Source: Deltaproteobacteria bacterium
GTDB taxonomy: Bacteria; Desulfobacterota; Syntrophobacteria; Syntrophobacterales; Thermodesulforhabdaceae
Assembly (NCBI GenBank): GCA_019309115.1
Contig: JAFDGW010000025.1
Span: forward strand, 1-39,710
Length of the DNA stretch: 39,710 bases
Direction of reading: 5' to 3'
The position numbers and the translations under genes were made by a program. Of the stretch, positions 17,770 to 25,995 are shown one piece after another (the first letter of the stretch is position 1; the number at the start of each line of letters is the position of its first letter). Below the pieces are notes generated by a model. The model did not search any database, was not told where the DNA came from, and saw nothing but the letters and a program-made list of their open reading frames with translations.

Positions 17770-17785
17770 TGGCAAGCAAATTGCT
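17770..17785 (+). promoter_or_regulatory. Candidate sigma-54 (-24/-12) promoter of the CoA-transferase operon
   Basis: TGGCAAG (17770-17776), four bases, then TTGCT (17781-17785) matches the sigma-54 consensus TGGCACG-N4-TTGCW with one mismatch, and the GG to GC spacing is the required 10 bases. Transcription would begin near 17797, leaving a leader of about 160 bases. A second Shine-Dalgarno-like AAGGAGGTGAG at 17876-17886 in the leader has no convincing gene behind it. Confidence 0.6.
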
Positions 17786-17956
17786 GCATTTTATGGTTGG
17801 TTGCTTGGCGCAGTCTTTGTCAGAAAAGTCCGCAAGTGAAAGTCTAATTACGAATATGGTTCAGTTATTTGTTCAAGGAGGTGAGAAAAAGACAGGTTGT
17901 TTGGTGTTTAAGGTGGGTGGTCTTAATGAGATGACAACATTAAGGAGGTTCAAAGC

Positions 17957-19432
17957 ATGGCGAGGGAAGTAAAGGAAGTCGAAATCAAGAGTAGGGCCGA
18001 TACGCTGAAGCAGCGTCCATGGCCTGCGTCGCCTCCTCCATCCAGGGAAGAAGTGGCAAAGGTGTACGCCCGACGTAAAGCTGAAGAGTTCGGTGCATGG
18101 TGCGAAGACAACCTTTGGTTTCACAAAAGATTTGATAAACCGGAGGCATTGCAAGGAGTCAGGGTTCTTGAAGTAGGTCAGTGGCGTCTTGGAAATATGT
18201 TCGCTGGTTCGTTACTTGCCGAGTTAGGGGCAGAAGTGATTAAAGTGGAGCCTCCAGAGGGAGACCCCGTGAGAAAGTATACTCCCTTTGGACGCGAAGA
18301 GTACATGCTCAAAGACCCTGAAACAGGCGAACCATGCGGCCTCGAGTTCATCCATGAAATGCGCAACAAATATTCGGTAACGTTGAATCTGGAAACGCCA
18401 GAAGGTCGAAAACTCTATAAAGGTCTTGCCGCAAGAGCTGATATTATATTTGAAGAATATCCACCTGGATATATGGATGAACTGGGGATTGGATACAGGC
18501 AGCTGTCCAAGATTAATCCAAGACTGATTTACTGCTGGATTGGTGTCCTTGGTCAATGGGGTCCAGAGAAAGATAGGGTCTCCAAGTTCGGACAGTGGAT
18601 GCTTGATCCCTTTGCCCAGGCAGCATGTTCGTTCATCCACAACACCGGTTACCCTGATGACTTTTTGCCAAGGGGTTCAGGCGGTGACCCCACACGTTCG
18701 GGCGTGTGGCTCTGTGACTACGTTGCTGGTGAACAGGCAGCAGTTAATGCCCTTGCCGCCCTTTACTACCGGGATGAAAAGAGCGGAAGGGGACAGTTCA
18801 TCGAAGTTACCGGTGCAGAAGCAATGCTGGACATCCTGGACTTCGATATAAGCTGGTACGGCTTCAACGAAAGCATCAAGGCTCGTACTGGTGCCTGGGA
18901 CCCGAACTTGAACCAGTACGCATGGAACCCCTGCAAGGACGGCTACATGATGATTGGTGGTCAGACGGACCGCCTGTGGTACCGTATTGGCATGTGCATT
19001 GAGCGTGACCTACCTCAGTTCGGTCGCCTCATTCACGAAGACCCACTCCTGAAAGAGATGGCTGCCCGTAACGCACTCCAGGCCCTAACCAAAACCTACA
19101 CATTGACCGCAATGTGGCTCAGAGAAACCAACCGCGTGGAAGCCGAAGAAAAGCTTATGGAATATGAAATTGCCGCGGGCCCGCTCCTGTACATTGATGA
19201 GACATGTGAATTTCCGCACTTCAAGTATCGTCCATGGATATACTCCATTGAGGATGAACATTATGGCACACTTTTATACGCAACGGCGACTACTTCTTTC
19301 CAGCAGAGGACACCTGCCCGCGTGAAGTGGCTTGGTAGGCCACTCGGAAAGGACAACGGTGAAATCTTTATTAAATACCTTGGTGTTGGTCAGCGTATGC
19401 AGGAAGTGTTGAAAGAAAAGGGGGTGATCTGA
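17957..19432 (+). CDS. Class III (CaiB/BaiF family) CoA-transferase, subunit A
   Basis: This 491-residue member of the formyl-CoA transferase/CaiB/BaiF family moves CoA between carboxylic acids through an aspartyl-CoA thioester. An N-terminal extension of about 65 residues not usual in the family precedes the core [10 protein letters not shown]. Core features are [20 protein letters not shown] (88-107), [20 protein letters not shown], the [18 protein letters not shown] strand and D217 in MLDPFAQA, which aligns with the catalytic Asp. It is longer than typical 400-residue homologues. ATG 17957 has AAGGAGG 8 bases upstream. It ends in TGATG overlapping the next gene, a second CoA-transferase, so a heteromeric enzyme like the BbsEF type is likely. 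The substrate is unknown. Confidence 0.85.
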   Translation: MAREVKEVEIKSRADTLKQRPWPASPPPSREEVAKVYARRKAEEFGAWCEDNLWFHKRFDKPEALQGVRVLEVGQWRLGNMFAGSLLAELGAEVIKVEPPEGDPVRKYTPFGREEYMLKDPETGEPCGLEFIHEMRNKYSVTLNLETPEGRKLYKGLAARADIIFEEYPPGYMDELGIGYRQLSKINPRLIYCWIGVLGQWGPEKDRVSKFGQWMLDPFAQAACSFIHNTGYPDDFLPRGSGGDPTRSGVWLCDYVAGEQAAVNALAALYYRDEKSGRGQFIEVTGAEAMLDILDFDISWYGFNESIKARTGAWDPNLNQYAWNPCKDGYMMIGGQTDRLWYRIGMCIERDLPQFGRLIHEDPLLKEMAARNALQALTKTYTLTAMWLRETNRVEAEEKLMEYEIAAGPLLYIDETCEFPHFKYRPWIYSIEDEHYGTLLYATATTSFQQRTPARVKWLGRPLGKDNGEIFIKYLGVGQRMQEVLKEKGVI

Positions 19433-20844
19433 TGACGGATCCAAGAGAAGTCAGGTTGGAAGATCTTCCGGGCCCCAAGAGTCGGGAAGAACTGGAAGAT
19501 ATGAAGGCTCCCTACGAGGAGTATTGCAGAAAGCTTTTTGATGTAGGCAACGAATACGTAAAACCGGCCGCCCTTGATGGAATCAGGTGGATGAGTTGTA
19601 CTATGTACATCTTTACACCTCATTCGGTTTCTAACTTGGCGGAACTGGGGGCGGAGGTCATAAAGATTGAGATGCCCAGGATGGGTGACCCAATGAGGCA
19701 CACGTCCCCATTTAATGAATGTTATTACTATCCCCTACATGACACCCGTCCGAAGACCGGAACGGGTATAGGTGTGTTGAATGCCAACGTAAACGAATAC
19801 TACATTACTATGGACTATCACCGGGAAGAGGCGAAAGAACCCTTTTACCGGTTGGTAAAAATGAGCGATGGACTTACGGAATGTTATCGCCCTGGAACCT
19901 TCGACAGGTGGAAACAAAGCTACCGTTATCTTCAGGAGATAAATCCGCGCTTTATTTACGTGTGGGGCGGTGGCTTCGGTTACGGTCCCAAAGCCTTCGG
20001 CGGTTCCTACGACATTCTGGGACAGTCCCACGCCGGTCTCGCCAGTATAACGGGCTTCCATGAAGACTTCGGTGGTCACCCGGTCAAGCACACCAACTGG
20101 TGCATTGACTGGTACTCGGGAACACAGATCACCGTCGCTGTTCTGGCCGCTTTGTACTGGCGCAGGAAAACCGGATTGGGCACGATGATTGAGTTTTCTC
20201 AAGTGCAAGCTGCTACTAGATGTACGGGTTATGCTGTGCCGCTTTATGGAAGATTTGGAGTTGTACGTCAGCGCTGGGGCAACTGGGATACTCAGCTTTG
20301 TGTGCATGGTATTATACTCTGCGGAAAATCTGACTATCCTGATGAGAAAAATCCGCAGCTCAGAAATGAAGCCCGTTATGTTATGGTCAGCGCATTCAAC
20401 GATCCCGACTTCAAAGAACTGTGCAACATCATCAAGAGGCCGGATCTTTACGAAAAGTACAAAACCCACAAACAAAGGGTTGAAGCAGAAGCTCAGGTTG
20501 AAATCTACAGGGAAATTGAAAAATGGGCCGCTGATAAATCCCGCTCCGAGGTAGTTCGGATTCTCACCGATGCAGGTATTCTTGCCGCACCGGTCAAAAA
20601 CGACAAAGAAGTATATGATTCCGAACATTTCCGTCAGAGGGGATCGGTCAGATGGCTTGATGATCCAATGATGGGTGATGTTTTGTGCCATAGTTCTTTT
20701 AGCTGTGGTTTGCTCTCGGAGACCCCAAGACGCAAATTCTGGGATTTTAGGCCTGTTGGTGCTGACAATATTAAAGTTTATCATGAGCTTCTAGGTTATC
20801 CAATGAGTACCATCAAGAAATGGTATGAAGAAAACTTGATTTAA
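19432..20844 (+). CDS. Class III (CaiB/BaiF family) CoA-transferase, subunit B
   Basis: This second CoA-transferase family subunit (470 residues) overlaps subunit A by one base (TGATG), so translation is coupled. The conserved core begins at about residue 48 ([15 protein letters not shown]) and includes [37 protein letters not shown] and D194 in [20 protein letters not shown], again aligned with the catalytic Asp. [12 protein letters not shown] and the C-terminal [20 protein letters not shown] are also family-typical. An insertion at about 93-125 ([20 protein letters not shown]) is unusual. Both subunits keep the Asp, so which one is catalytic is unclear. The partners encoded downstream suggest a larger complex. 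Confidence 0.85.
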   Translation: MTDPREVRLEDLPGPKSREELEDMKAPYEEYCRKLFDVGNEYVKPAALDGIRWMSCTMYIFTPHSVSNLAELGAEVIKIEMPRMGDPMRHTSPFNECYYYPLHDTRPKTGTGIGVLNANVNEYYITMDYHREEAKEPFYRLVKMSDGLTECYRPGTFDRWKQSYRYLQEINPRFIYVWGGGFGYGPKAFGGSYDILGQSHAGLASITGFHEDFGGHPVKHTNWCIDWYSGTQITVAVLAALYWRRKTGLGTMIEFSQVQAATRCTGYAVPLYGRFGVVRQRWGNWDTQLCVHGIILCGKSDYPDEKNPQLRNEARYVMVSAFNDPDFKELCNIIKRPDLYEKYKTHKQRVEAEAQVEIYREIEKWAADKSRSEVVRILTDAGILAAPVKNDKEVYDSEHFRQRGSVRWLDDPMMGDVLCHSSFSCGLLSETPRRKFWDFRPVGADNIKVYHELLGYPMSTIKKWYEENLI

Positions 20845-20858
20845 AACGGAGGTGTACC

Positions 20859-21326
20859 GTGTGTGATATCATTTGGTGCAAAAAGTGCAACACGGTGAAT
20901 TACCTGGACCCGTACTGCTTTTGGAACTGGGAGGGTAAAATAAACTGTGCCGAGTGCGGTGAGGTTTATTATATCCACATGATCCAGGGGCATATGTACA
21001 GGGGGCCAGAACCAAGGCCGGGTGAAAAACCTGACATTATGCCGCTCTATGCGGACAAGCCTCTGGAGGGCTATAAGAACTACCTGCCCGGAACTGAAGG
21101 GCGTACAAGGCCGTACAACTGTACGCCCCGACACATCTATCTGGGCCACGCTGATTACAGAAAGTTCAGCATACGAAATCGACCGATGCGTGCATGGGCT
21201 CCGCAGCCGGCCGCAGGTGGAGTTGCCGGAGCCTACGGATTCTACTGGGATATTAAGAAACTTAGCCCAGAGGTTTGGGAAGAATACCAGGAAAAGATTA
21301 AGAAGGGAGAAGTCAGAGACTGGTAA
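20859..21326 (+). CDS. Cysteine-rich zinc-ribbon-like protein of the CoA-transferase operon
   Basis: I do not recognise this 155-residue protein. It starts at GTG 20859, 14 bases after the CoA-transferase B stop, with GGAGGTG before it. The N terminus has two CxxC pairs (C7/C10 in CKKC and C30/C33 in CAEC) plus C2 and C20, which suggests a zinc ribbon or a metal site within the first 40 residues. The rest is rich in Pro, Tyr, Arg and Trp (GHMYRGPEPRPGEKPDIMPL, RPMRAWAPQPAAGGVAGAYG) with no membrane segment or signal peptide. By position it should be an accessory or structural subunit. A DUF35/BbsA-like role is conceivable but unproven. Confidence 0.8.
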   Translation: MCDIIWCKKCNTVNYLDPYCFWNWEGKINCAECGEVYYIHMIQGHMYRGPEPRPGEKPDIMPLYADKPLEGYKNYLPGTEGRTRPYNCTPRHIYLGHADYRKFSIRNRPMRAWAPQPAAGGVAGAYGFYWDIKKLSPEVWEEYQEKIKKGEVRDW

Positions 21327-21337
21327 AGGGGGACCCA

Positions 21338-21574
21338 ATGGTGGACAGCAAGGACTTGAAACCGCACGAGTTTCTGGCCAAGATACTGGAGCCAGAAAAG
21401 AAAACGGATCACATATGCTGGACCTGTAAGCATTTCAAGCCAGTTTTGAAGGGTTCCAAATTTCCACCCGCCGATCTGGTCGGGTGGTGCAAAAAAATTC
21501 ACTGGCCCTTCTACTGGTGTGTATCTGAATACGATGTAATCAAGAGTTGTTACGCCTATGAGAAGCTGGAATAA
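21338..21574 (+). CDS. Small five-cysteine protein, possible Fe-S subunit
   Basis: This 78-residue protein has ATG 21338 preceded by GGGGGA. Cysteines lie at 27, 30, 51, 61 and 71: ICWTCKHFKPVLKG ... GWCKKIHWPFYWC ... SCYAYEKLE. The C-x2-C-K-(H/F)F-P, then G-x-C, W and terminal C-x-x-Y pattern recalls the small HiPIP-like Fe-S subunits of glycyl-radical enzymes (BssB/BssC, HpdC). No glycyl radical enzyme or activase is present in the window, so the likeness may reflect a shared small Fe-S fold. It lies 11 bases after the zinc-ribbon-like gene, and its end overlaps the next gene by 17 bases. Confidence 0.8.
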   Translation: MVDSKDLKPHEFLAKILEPEKKTDHICWTCKHFKPVLKGSKFPPADLVGWCKKIHWPFYWCVSEYDVIKSCYAYEKLE

Positions 21575-21839
21575 TGATGAATTGGTACGGATAGAAAAGA
21601 TGGTTTTGGCCTGGAAGGAGCATTATCTCCTCCAGGCTGGCCCGGAAGATGGTTGGGAGTTTCTGTGTGATGATTTCCGGGATGAGATTCAAACGCATGT
21701 TTATCCGTACCTGAGGAGAATGTGTGAGTCTAAGTTGTTAGCATGGGATGAGATGCGGGTCTTCCTCGAATACTGTGATTTTTTGGTGGAAGACCTGCGC
21801 CTAAAAATAAAGGAGAGGAGCCATGCCGGCAAAGTGTAG
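21558..21839 (+). CDS. Hypothetical helical protein of the CoA-transferase operon
   Basis: This 93-residue acidic protein is predicted to be mostly helical (VRIEKMVLAWKEHYLL, VYPYLRRMCESKLLAWDEMR, FLVEDLRLKIKERS). I recognise no family. The annotated ATG (21558) lies inside the previous gene and has no clear ribosome-binding site, so expression may depend on translational coupling. It overlaps the next gene by 17 bases. The unbroken packing argues that it is real. It could be an assembly or regulatory subunit of the neighbouring CoA-transferase. Confidence 0.65.
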   Translation: MRSWNNDELVRIEKMVLAWKEHYLLQAGPEDGWEFLCDDFRDEIQTHVYPYLRRMCESKLLAWDEMRVFLEYCDFLVEDLRLKIKERSHAGKV

Positions 21840-22314
21840 GGTAGTCGTTTGCGGCTTTGACCCCATGTTGGTCAGGGGTTACTTGAAGACGGGGGCCAGA
21901 GCACTCTGGTGGTATCTCCCGGACGAAATTTATGAAGAATTCAATGTCAAATCGGGTTACAAGGTAAAAGGTAAGCTGTTGGCTGTGTATAATCCCCGGG
22001 GGGAAGTGCGGTACGCTCATCCAACAGAAACATTCGAGTGGGCACCACCGGTATCTGCCCCCAGTAGAGTGGTTGGAGAGCCATTTACCTGGGAAACTTC
22101 GAAAGAAACCGGCCTTGCAGTGGTATTACCGGCACAAACCATAATTAAGTATGGGCTTACAGAGTTCCACTTCCTAGAACTGGTGATAGAAGCTATCGTT
22201 AAAGAAAACGGCGAAGAGGTGGAAGTGTATCCCGGTGAGGAGAAACAAAGCAGTAAGTGGTGGCCTGAGGACAGATTAAAAATGGATTACTACGTTGAAT
22301 TCGTGGCCCCATAG
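21823..22314 (+). CDS. Hypothetical beta-rich protein, last gene of the CoA-transferase operon
   Basis: This 163-residue protein has ATG 21823 with AAGGAGAGG just upstream. The N-terminal part (RALWWYLPDEIYEEFNVKSG then YKVKGKLLAVYNPRG) resembles in layout an AbrB-like or small barrel fold, with a hydrophobic strand, a short helix, G-x-K-V and a beta turn, but no family match is evident. A second part (TGLAVVLPAQTIIKYGLTEF, then VIEAIVKENGEEVEVYPGE) is followed by a charged C terminus. There is no signal peptide. A terminator follows 27 bases after the stop, so this closes the six-gene operon. Function unknown. Confidence 0.75.
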   Translation: MPAKCRVVVCGFDPMLVRGYLKTGARALWWYLPDEIYEEFNVKSGYKVKGKLLAVYNPRGEVRYAHPTETFEWAPPVSAPSRVVGEPFTWETSKETGLAVVLPAQTIIKYGLTEFHFLELVIEAIVKENGEEVEVYPGEEKQSSKWWPEDRLKMDYYVEFVAP

Positions 22315-22341
22315 TTAGTGGGCAATTAGAAAAAAGTGGGT

Positions 22342-22371
22342 GGGGAGAGGAAAGGAAACTCTCCCCTTTTT
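22342..22371 (+). terminator. Terminator of the CoA-transferase operon
   Basis: GGGGAGAG (22342-22349), a 9-base loop and CTCTCCCC (22359-22366) are followed by five T. It lies 27 bases after the last stop codon and is a strong intrinsic terminator. Confidence 0.88.
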
Positions 22372-22577
22372 AGCAAAGAAAGCAGGTTGATGTATTATTG
22401 AACATTCATTTTTTGTTGGACTTATTCCCCACAGCACCTTGGAAAAATCTTGCTCCCAATCGGTAAGCCTAACGTGCGGTTGGTATTTTCAATTTTAAGG
22501 CTTCATGGTTTGTGGTGTAGCACTGAGCAAGTCAAACGTGACGAATTCGAAACTTGAATCAAAAAGAGGAAAAACTC

Positions 22578-23768
22578 ATGAAAGATGAAGCTGTACGAGC
22601 TGCCGAAGGCTGGAGGTCAGTTTCTGATTTCTTTGAGGGAGATGATAATGCGCTTTGGAAAAACATGTATTTTTGGGAAGGTTTTGATCTTTCATCCAAT
22701 ATCTATCTTGTAAAAACCCAAGAAGGGGTTGCACTCATCGACCCCGGAAATGACTATTCTGCTTTTTACGAGCTATTTGCATCGGGGTTGTGCGAACCCG
22801 TTGATATACGAAAAGTCCTGTTAACACATGGCCATCATGAGCATGTAATGGGCGTTTTTGAACTTCTCAGAGGCTATCCCACCCTTCGTTCCAGTGGCCA
22901 TCTTGATATTTATATTCACGAAGCATGCCCTAATGCCTTCAGAGAAATTGCGGAAAACCTGGGTTGCAAAGTGCATTTTATAAAAAACAATGAATTAATA
23001 TCCATTGGACCCTTTACCTTCAAAGCATTGCACACTCCCGGTCACACCATGGACAGCATGTGCTATTTTCACGAGGAAACGCGCTCTCTTTTCAGCGGCG
23101 ATACCGTCTTACCCTTTGCCGTAGCATCACCAGATCCGATTGCCGGTGGGCGTATAGATTTTCAAATGTTTTCTATGCGTATTTTACGACAGCTCAAACC
23201 GCTCCATCTCTTCCCAGGCCATGGTGAAATTGTAAGAGATAATGCATCTAAAGTGCTTGAAGGAAATTATGCCGGTGTAATAAAAAAAGTTATAGGCTTG
23301 CAATGTCCTTGGATAGAAGGGGCACAGTTTCTCATACAGAAAGGTTATCTTGATGAAACGGTGTTTTGCTGTGACAAAGTTCTTGAGGAAGACCCAGACA
23401 ATAAAATGGCTCTTTATCTGAAAGCTTCTTGCCTTAATGACATGGGTCGTTTTGAGGATGCATTAGGCGTACTAAAAGAAATTAAAGCCAAGGGTATATT
23501 CAACAACCCTATGTACTATATTGCTTATGGATGCGCCTTGCTGGGCATGGGAAAATATGACGAGAGTATTTCATACTTTGATAAAGCCCTGGAGCTGACA
23601 CCAGGTTTTGAAAATGCCTTAGTTTATAAGGGACTGGCTTTGTATCTTTCAGGTAGGGTAGATGAGGCATTCGATATAGGGGAATTTGAAAGAGCTTTCA
23701 TGGGCAATTTTAAAGAGCAATTACTAGAAACTTACGGACAATCTCAGGAGAAAACAGAACAAAGCTAA
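22578..23768 (+). CDS. Metallo-beta-lactamase-fold hydrolase with C-terminal TPR repeats
   Basis: This 396-residue cytoplasmic protein starts at ATG 22578; AGAGGA lies 7 bases upstream, while the upstream in-frame TTG at 22554 has no such site. Residues 1-230 form an MBL fold: LTHGHHEHVMG (H84, H86, H89), HTPGHTMDSM, FSGDTVLP and LFPGHGEIV. The metal motif reads HxHxEH and not the usual HxHxDH, so the second site may be altered. Residues of about 250-380 contain TPR units (DETVFCCDKVLEEDPDNKMA, GKYDESISYFDKALELTPGF) likely used for protein binding. The substrate is unknown; glyoxalase II-like thioesters or other esters are possible. It is separated from the CoA-transferase operon by a terminator and has its own terminator. 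Confidence 0.85.
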   Translation: MKDEAVRAAEGWRSVSDFFEGDDNALWKNMYFWEGFDLSSNIYLVKTQEGVALIDPGNDYSAFYELFASGLCEPVDIRKVLLTHGHHEHVMGVFELLRGYPTLRSSGHLDIYIHEACPNAFREIAENLGCKVHFIKNNELISIGPFTFKALHTPGHTMDSMCYFHEETRSLFSGDTVLPFAVASPDPIAGGRIDFQMFSMRILRQLKPLHLFPGHGEIVRDNASKVLEGNYAGVIKKVIGLQCPWIEGAQFLIQKGYLDETVFCCDKVLEEDPDNKMALYLKASCLNDMGRFEDALGVLKEIKAKGIFNNPMYYIAYGCALLGMGKYDESISYFDKALELTPGFENALVYKGLALYLSGRVDEAFDIGEFERAFMGNFKEQLLETYGQSQEKTEQS

Positions 23769-23826
23769 AGCGCAACCTCAGGTTAATAAGTCAAAACCAC
23801 GAAATAACCTAGGTTTGGCGCTTTTT
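23769..23826 (+). terminator. Terminator after the MBL/TPR gene
   Basis: AGCGCAACCTCAGGTTA (23769-23785) pairs, with small bulges, with TAACCTAGGTTTGGCGCT (23804-23821). A T run (23822-23826) follows directly. The stop codon lies next to it. Confidence 0.75.
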
Positions 23827-23934
23827 CCAGGTTTTGCGTTTTGGCATGCGCAAGAGTGATAACTTCTATCTGAAAGATTATTCTATTCAAGAGCGGTTGC
23901 TAGCTATTCCCTACTATTTGCATTCCCTACTCTA

Positions 23935-24555
23935 TCAGGTTCCTTTTTGTAACTTCACAACAACTTCCTGAAATACAAAGTTATGCTTTTTCCTGTCCCA
24001 GATTTTCTGGCGAATAACCAGACGGTCTTTGAATATAGCCGTTACCACACCGTCTTTATTTCCAATAGGGGTACCAACCTCCACTATATAACCCTTCCCG
24101 GTTGGATCTTCTATAATGGCCTTCCTGCCCAGAGGCCCCCATAATGTGCCTTTGAAACCTCTCTGAATTTCGCTTATGTCCATCTTCTGAAGGGGAGTTA
24201 ATATGAAAGGTTCCGGAGGAATTAACTCTTCGACTGATGCGGTGGCCAGTGTCTCTTCCTTCTTTGGTGGCTTTACAAACGGTATAAACGGGTCGGGAAG
24301 TGTAACGTAGGATTTATAATTGATGGATGGTTTCAAGAGCTCTTTAAGGAGCTTGCTTTTTAACAATTGCATGGCTTCTTCTGGCGAAGCTGGCTTTTTT
24401 TCTCCAGGCTTCACCACTGTCGTTTCCTGGATGCCCTTTTGAACTTTCCATGAGAGACATGATCCAGAAGTTAGGGCAATAATAATCATAGAAGCACAAA
24501 AAACCAATAAGACAATACTCAACCCTTTTCTTTTATTTTTTCTATTCCCCCTCAT
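23935..24555 (-). CDS. PilP-like (type IV pilus inner-membrane) protein
   Basis: This 206-residue protein has one N-terminal membrane anchor (residues of about 13-30, LSIVLLVFCASMIIIALT) and a cysteine at about residue 33, which could be a weak lipobox (TSGSC). It then has a Pro/Lys-rich linker (LPDPFIPFVKPPKKEE) and a small C-terminal beta domain: LWGPLGRKAIIEDPTGKGYIV followed by GTPIGNKDGVVTAIFKDRLV. That order matches PilP, which links PilN/PilO to the secretin PilQ, where DPxGKGYxVxxGxxIG is typical. No other pilus genes lie next to it, so it is an orphan or may belong to another trans-envelope system. It lies 123 bases after the MFS gene. Confidence 0.65.
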   Translation of the reverse strand: MRGNRKNKRKGLSIVLLVFCASMIIIALTSGSCLSWKVQKGIQETTVVKPGEKKPASPEEAMQLLKSKLLKELLKPSINYKSYVTLPDPFIPFVKPPKKEETLATASVEELIPPEPFILTPLQKMDISEIQRGFKGTLWGPLGRKAIIEDPTGKGYIVEVGTPIGNKDGVVTAIFKDRLVIRQKIWDRKKHNFVFQEVVVKLQKGT

Positions 24556-24678
24556 TTCCGCTCGCCCCGTATTACCCTTCGTTTTCTTGTGGCTTTGCCT
24601 AACCTATGACTACAATTTAAAATAACTAGATTGTTAATGACAAGCCCTTTTACAAAAGGAAATTTCTGTTAGCTTCAG

Positions 24679-25965
24679 TCAATCATTTTGGGATATTATT
24701 TCATTTTTACCAGCATTATCCGGAACTGCGGTAAGCAAAATTAGGCCAACTATGAAAAAGGTAAGCGTGCTACCTACTGCGTACCTCAGGTTACCAACAA
24801 TCTCATATACCATTCCAAAGATAAACGGGCCAAGCACAGCGGAAACTTTCCCGCCAATGGCGTAAAACCCAAAATAACCGGAAGCTTGAGCGGGTATCAT
24901 CTTCGCGAAAAAAGAACGACTCAACGACTGAGTACCACCTATTACTACACCAACAAAACCAGCAAGAACCCAGAACTCTCTGGCACTTTCCATGATCATT
25001 GCATAAGAAACTATTAAAATCCAGCAAAATAAAGAAGCTACGAGTGCTCTTTTTGTCCCCAACCACTTACCCAACCATGCAAAAACACATGCGCCTGGGA
25101 CACCCACAAACTGAGTAAACAAAACCGCTCCCATGAGCTGGTACACAGGAAGGTGCAGTTGCTTCGAACCGTAAATAGAAGCCGTGGCAATAACGGTTTG
25201 TACGCCATTATTGTAAAGGAAAAAGGCCACCAGAAATATAATAAGCCCCTTCGAAATTCCCTTCAATCGAGGGAAAAAATGAAACCTTTGCAGTTTTTTG
25301 GCCTGGCCGGCCTTTACCGGATCCCTTGGCAAAATGAAAAGTGCAGGCGTGGAAAAAAGAAACCACCAAATTCCAACCGACCCCAGACAAAACCTGATTA
25401 TCTGATAGCGATCAGCTGATAACTCTGAAGAATGCCTCGCCAGTATCCAGAGATGAATGGCCAAGAGAAGACCTCCTCCAGCGTAGCCCAAAGCGTAACC
25501 CAGGCCAGATAAAACATCTTGCTCTTTCGCTTCGGCAATATCCAACAAATAGCTGTTGTATAGAACCTCGGACCACATAAAGCTGATATAAGCCACACCA
25601 AATAAACTGATGACTTCCCAAACCCACCCCGGATATGCCCAAAAAAGACATGTTGAGGAAAGGCAACCAACAACTGTTACAATGACAAACAGTTGCTTCC
25701 TAATTCCCTTAAAGTCAGCGATATACCCAAGAAGAGGTGCTATAAGTGTCGCAAATAAGACTGAAGCAGAAACTCCGTAAGTCCAGATTGCCACGCCGGA
25801 AAGGTGCAAGTTAAAAAAAGCGCCATCGATCTGGACACCTTCCTCTGGTACCACCATAGTGGCGAAATATACCGGCAATAATCCGGCAAGGAGCGATGTT
25901 GCAAAAGCAGAATTAGCCCAGTCGTAGAAAGACCATGCAATCCATAGCTTTTTCTTATCATCCAT
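24679..25965 (-). CDS. MFS transporter, UMF1 family
   Basis: This 428-residue inner-membrane protein has about 12 hydrophobic segments. The N-terminal signature IAWSFYDWANSAFATSLLAG is diagnostic for the UMF1 (Atg22-like) branch of the major facilitator superfamily. Other conserved parts are APLLGYIADFKGIRKQLF (A-like motif), GYALGYAGGGLLLAIHLWIL and GGTQSLSRSFFAKMIPAQAS. The substrate is not known for most bacterial members. Efflux of metabolites or amino acids is the usual guess. It starts 30 bases after the trmO-like gene, so the two are probably one operon. Confidence 0.88.
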   Translation of the reverse strand: MDDKKKLWIAWSFYDWANSAFATSLLAGLLPVYFATMVVPEEGVQIDGAFFNLHLSGVAIWTYGVSASVLFATLIAPLLGYIADFKGIRKQLFVIVTVVGCLSSTCLFWAYPGWVWEVISLFGVAYISFMWSEVLYNSYLLDIAEAKEQDVLSGLGYALGYAGGGLLLAIHLWILARHSSELSADRYQIIRFCLGSVGIWWFLFSTPALFILPRDPVKAGQAKKLQRFHFFPRLKGISKGLIIFLVAFFLYNNGVQTVIATASIYGSKQLHLPVYQLMGAVLFTQFVGVPGACVFAWLGKWLGTKRALVASLFCWILIVSYAMIMESAREFWVLAGFVGVVIGGTQSLSRSFFAKMIPAQASGYFGFYAIGGKVSAVLGPFIFGMVYEIVGNLRYAVGSTLTFFIVGLILLTAVPDNAGKNEIISQND

Positions 25966-25995
25966 CTTTATGAAGTGAAACCACGAAAGAAGAAC

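Noticed and set aside
17876-17886. Strong Shine-Dalgarno-like AAGGAGGTGAG in the CoA-transferase leader
   Set aside because: The only start codons at a workable distance give frames of a few codons, so no leader peptide can be supported.
17769-17972. 67-codon open frame ahead of the CoA-transferase gene
   Set aside because: Its start lies at the sigma-54 promoter itself, upstream of the predicted transcription start, and it runs out of frame into the CoA-transferase gene.
19735-20784. 349-codon open frame on the minus strand
   Set aside because: It mirrors CoA-transferase subunit B, which has clear family motifs; the antisense translation is low-complexity and featureless.
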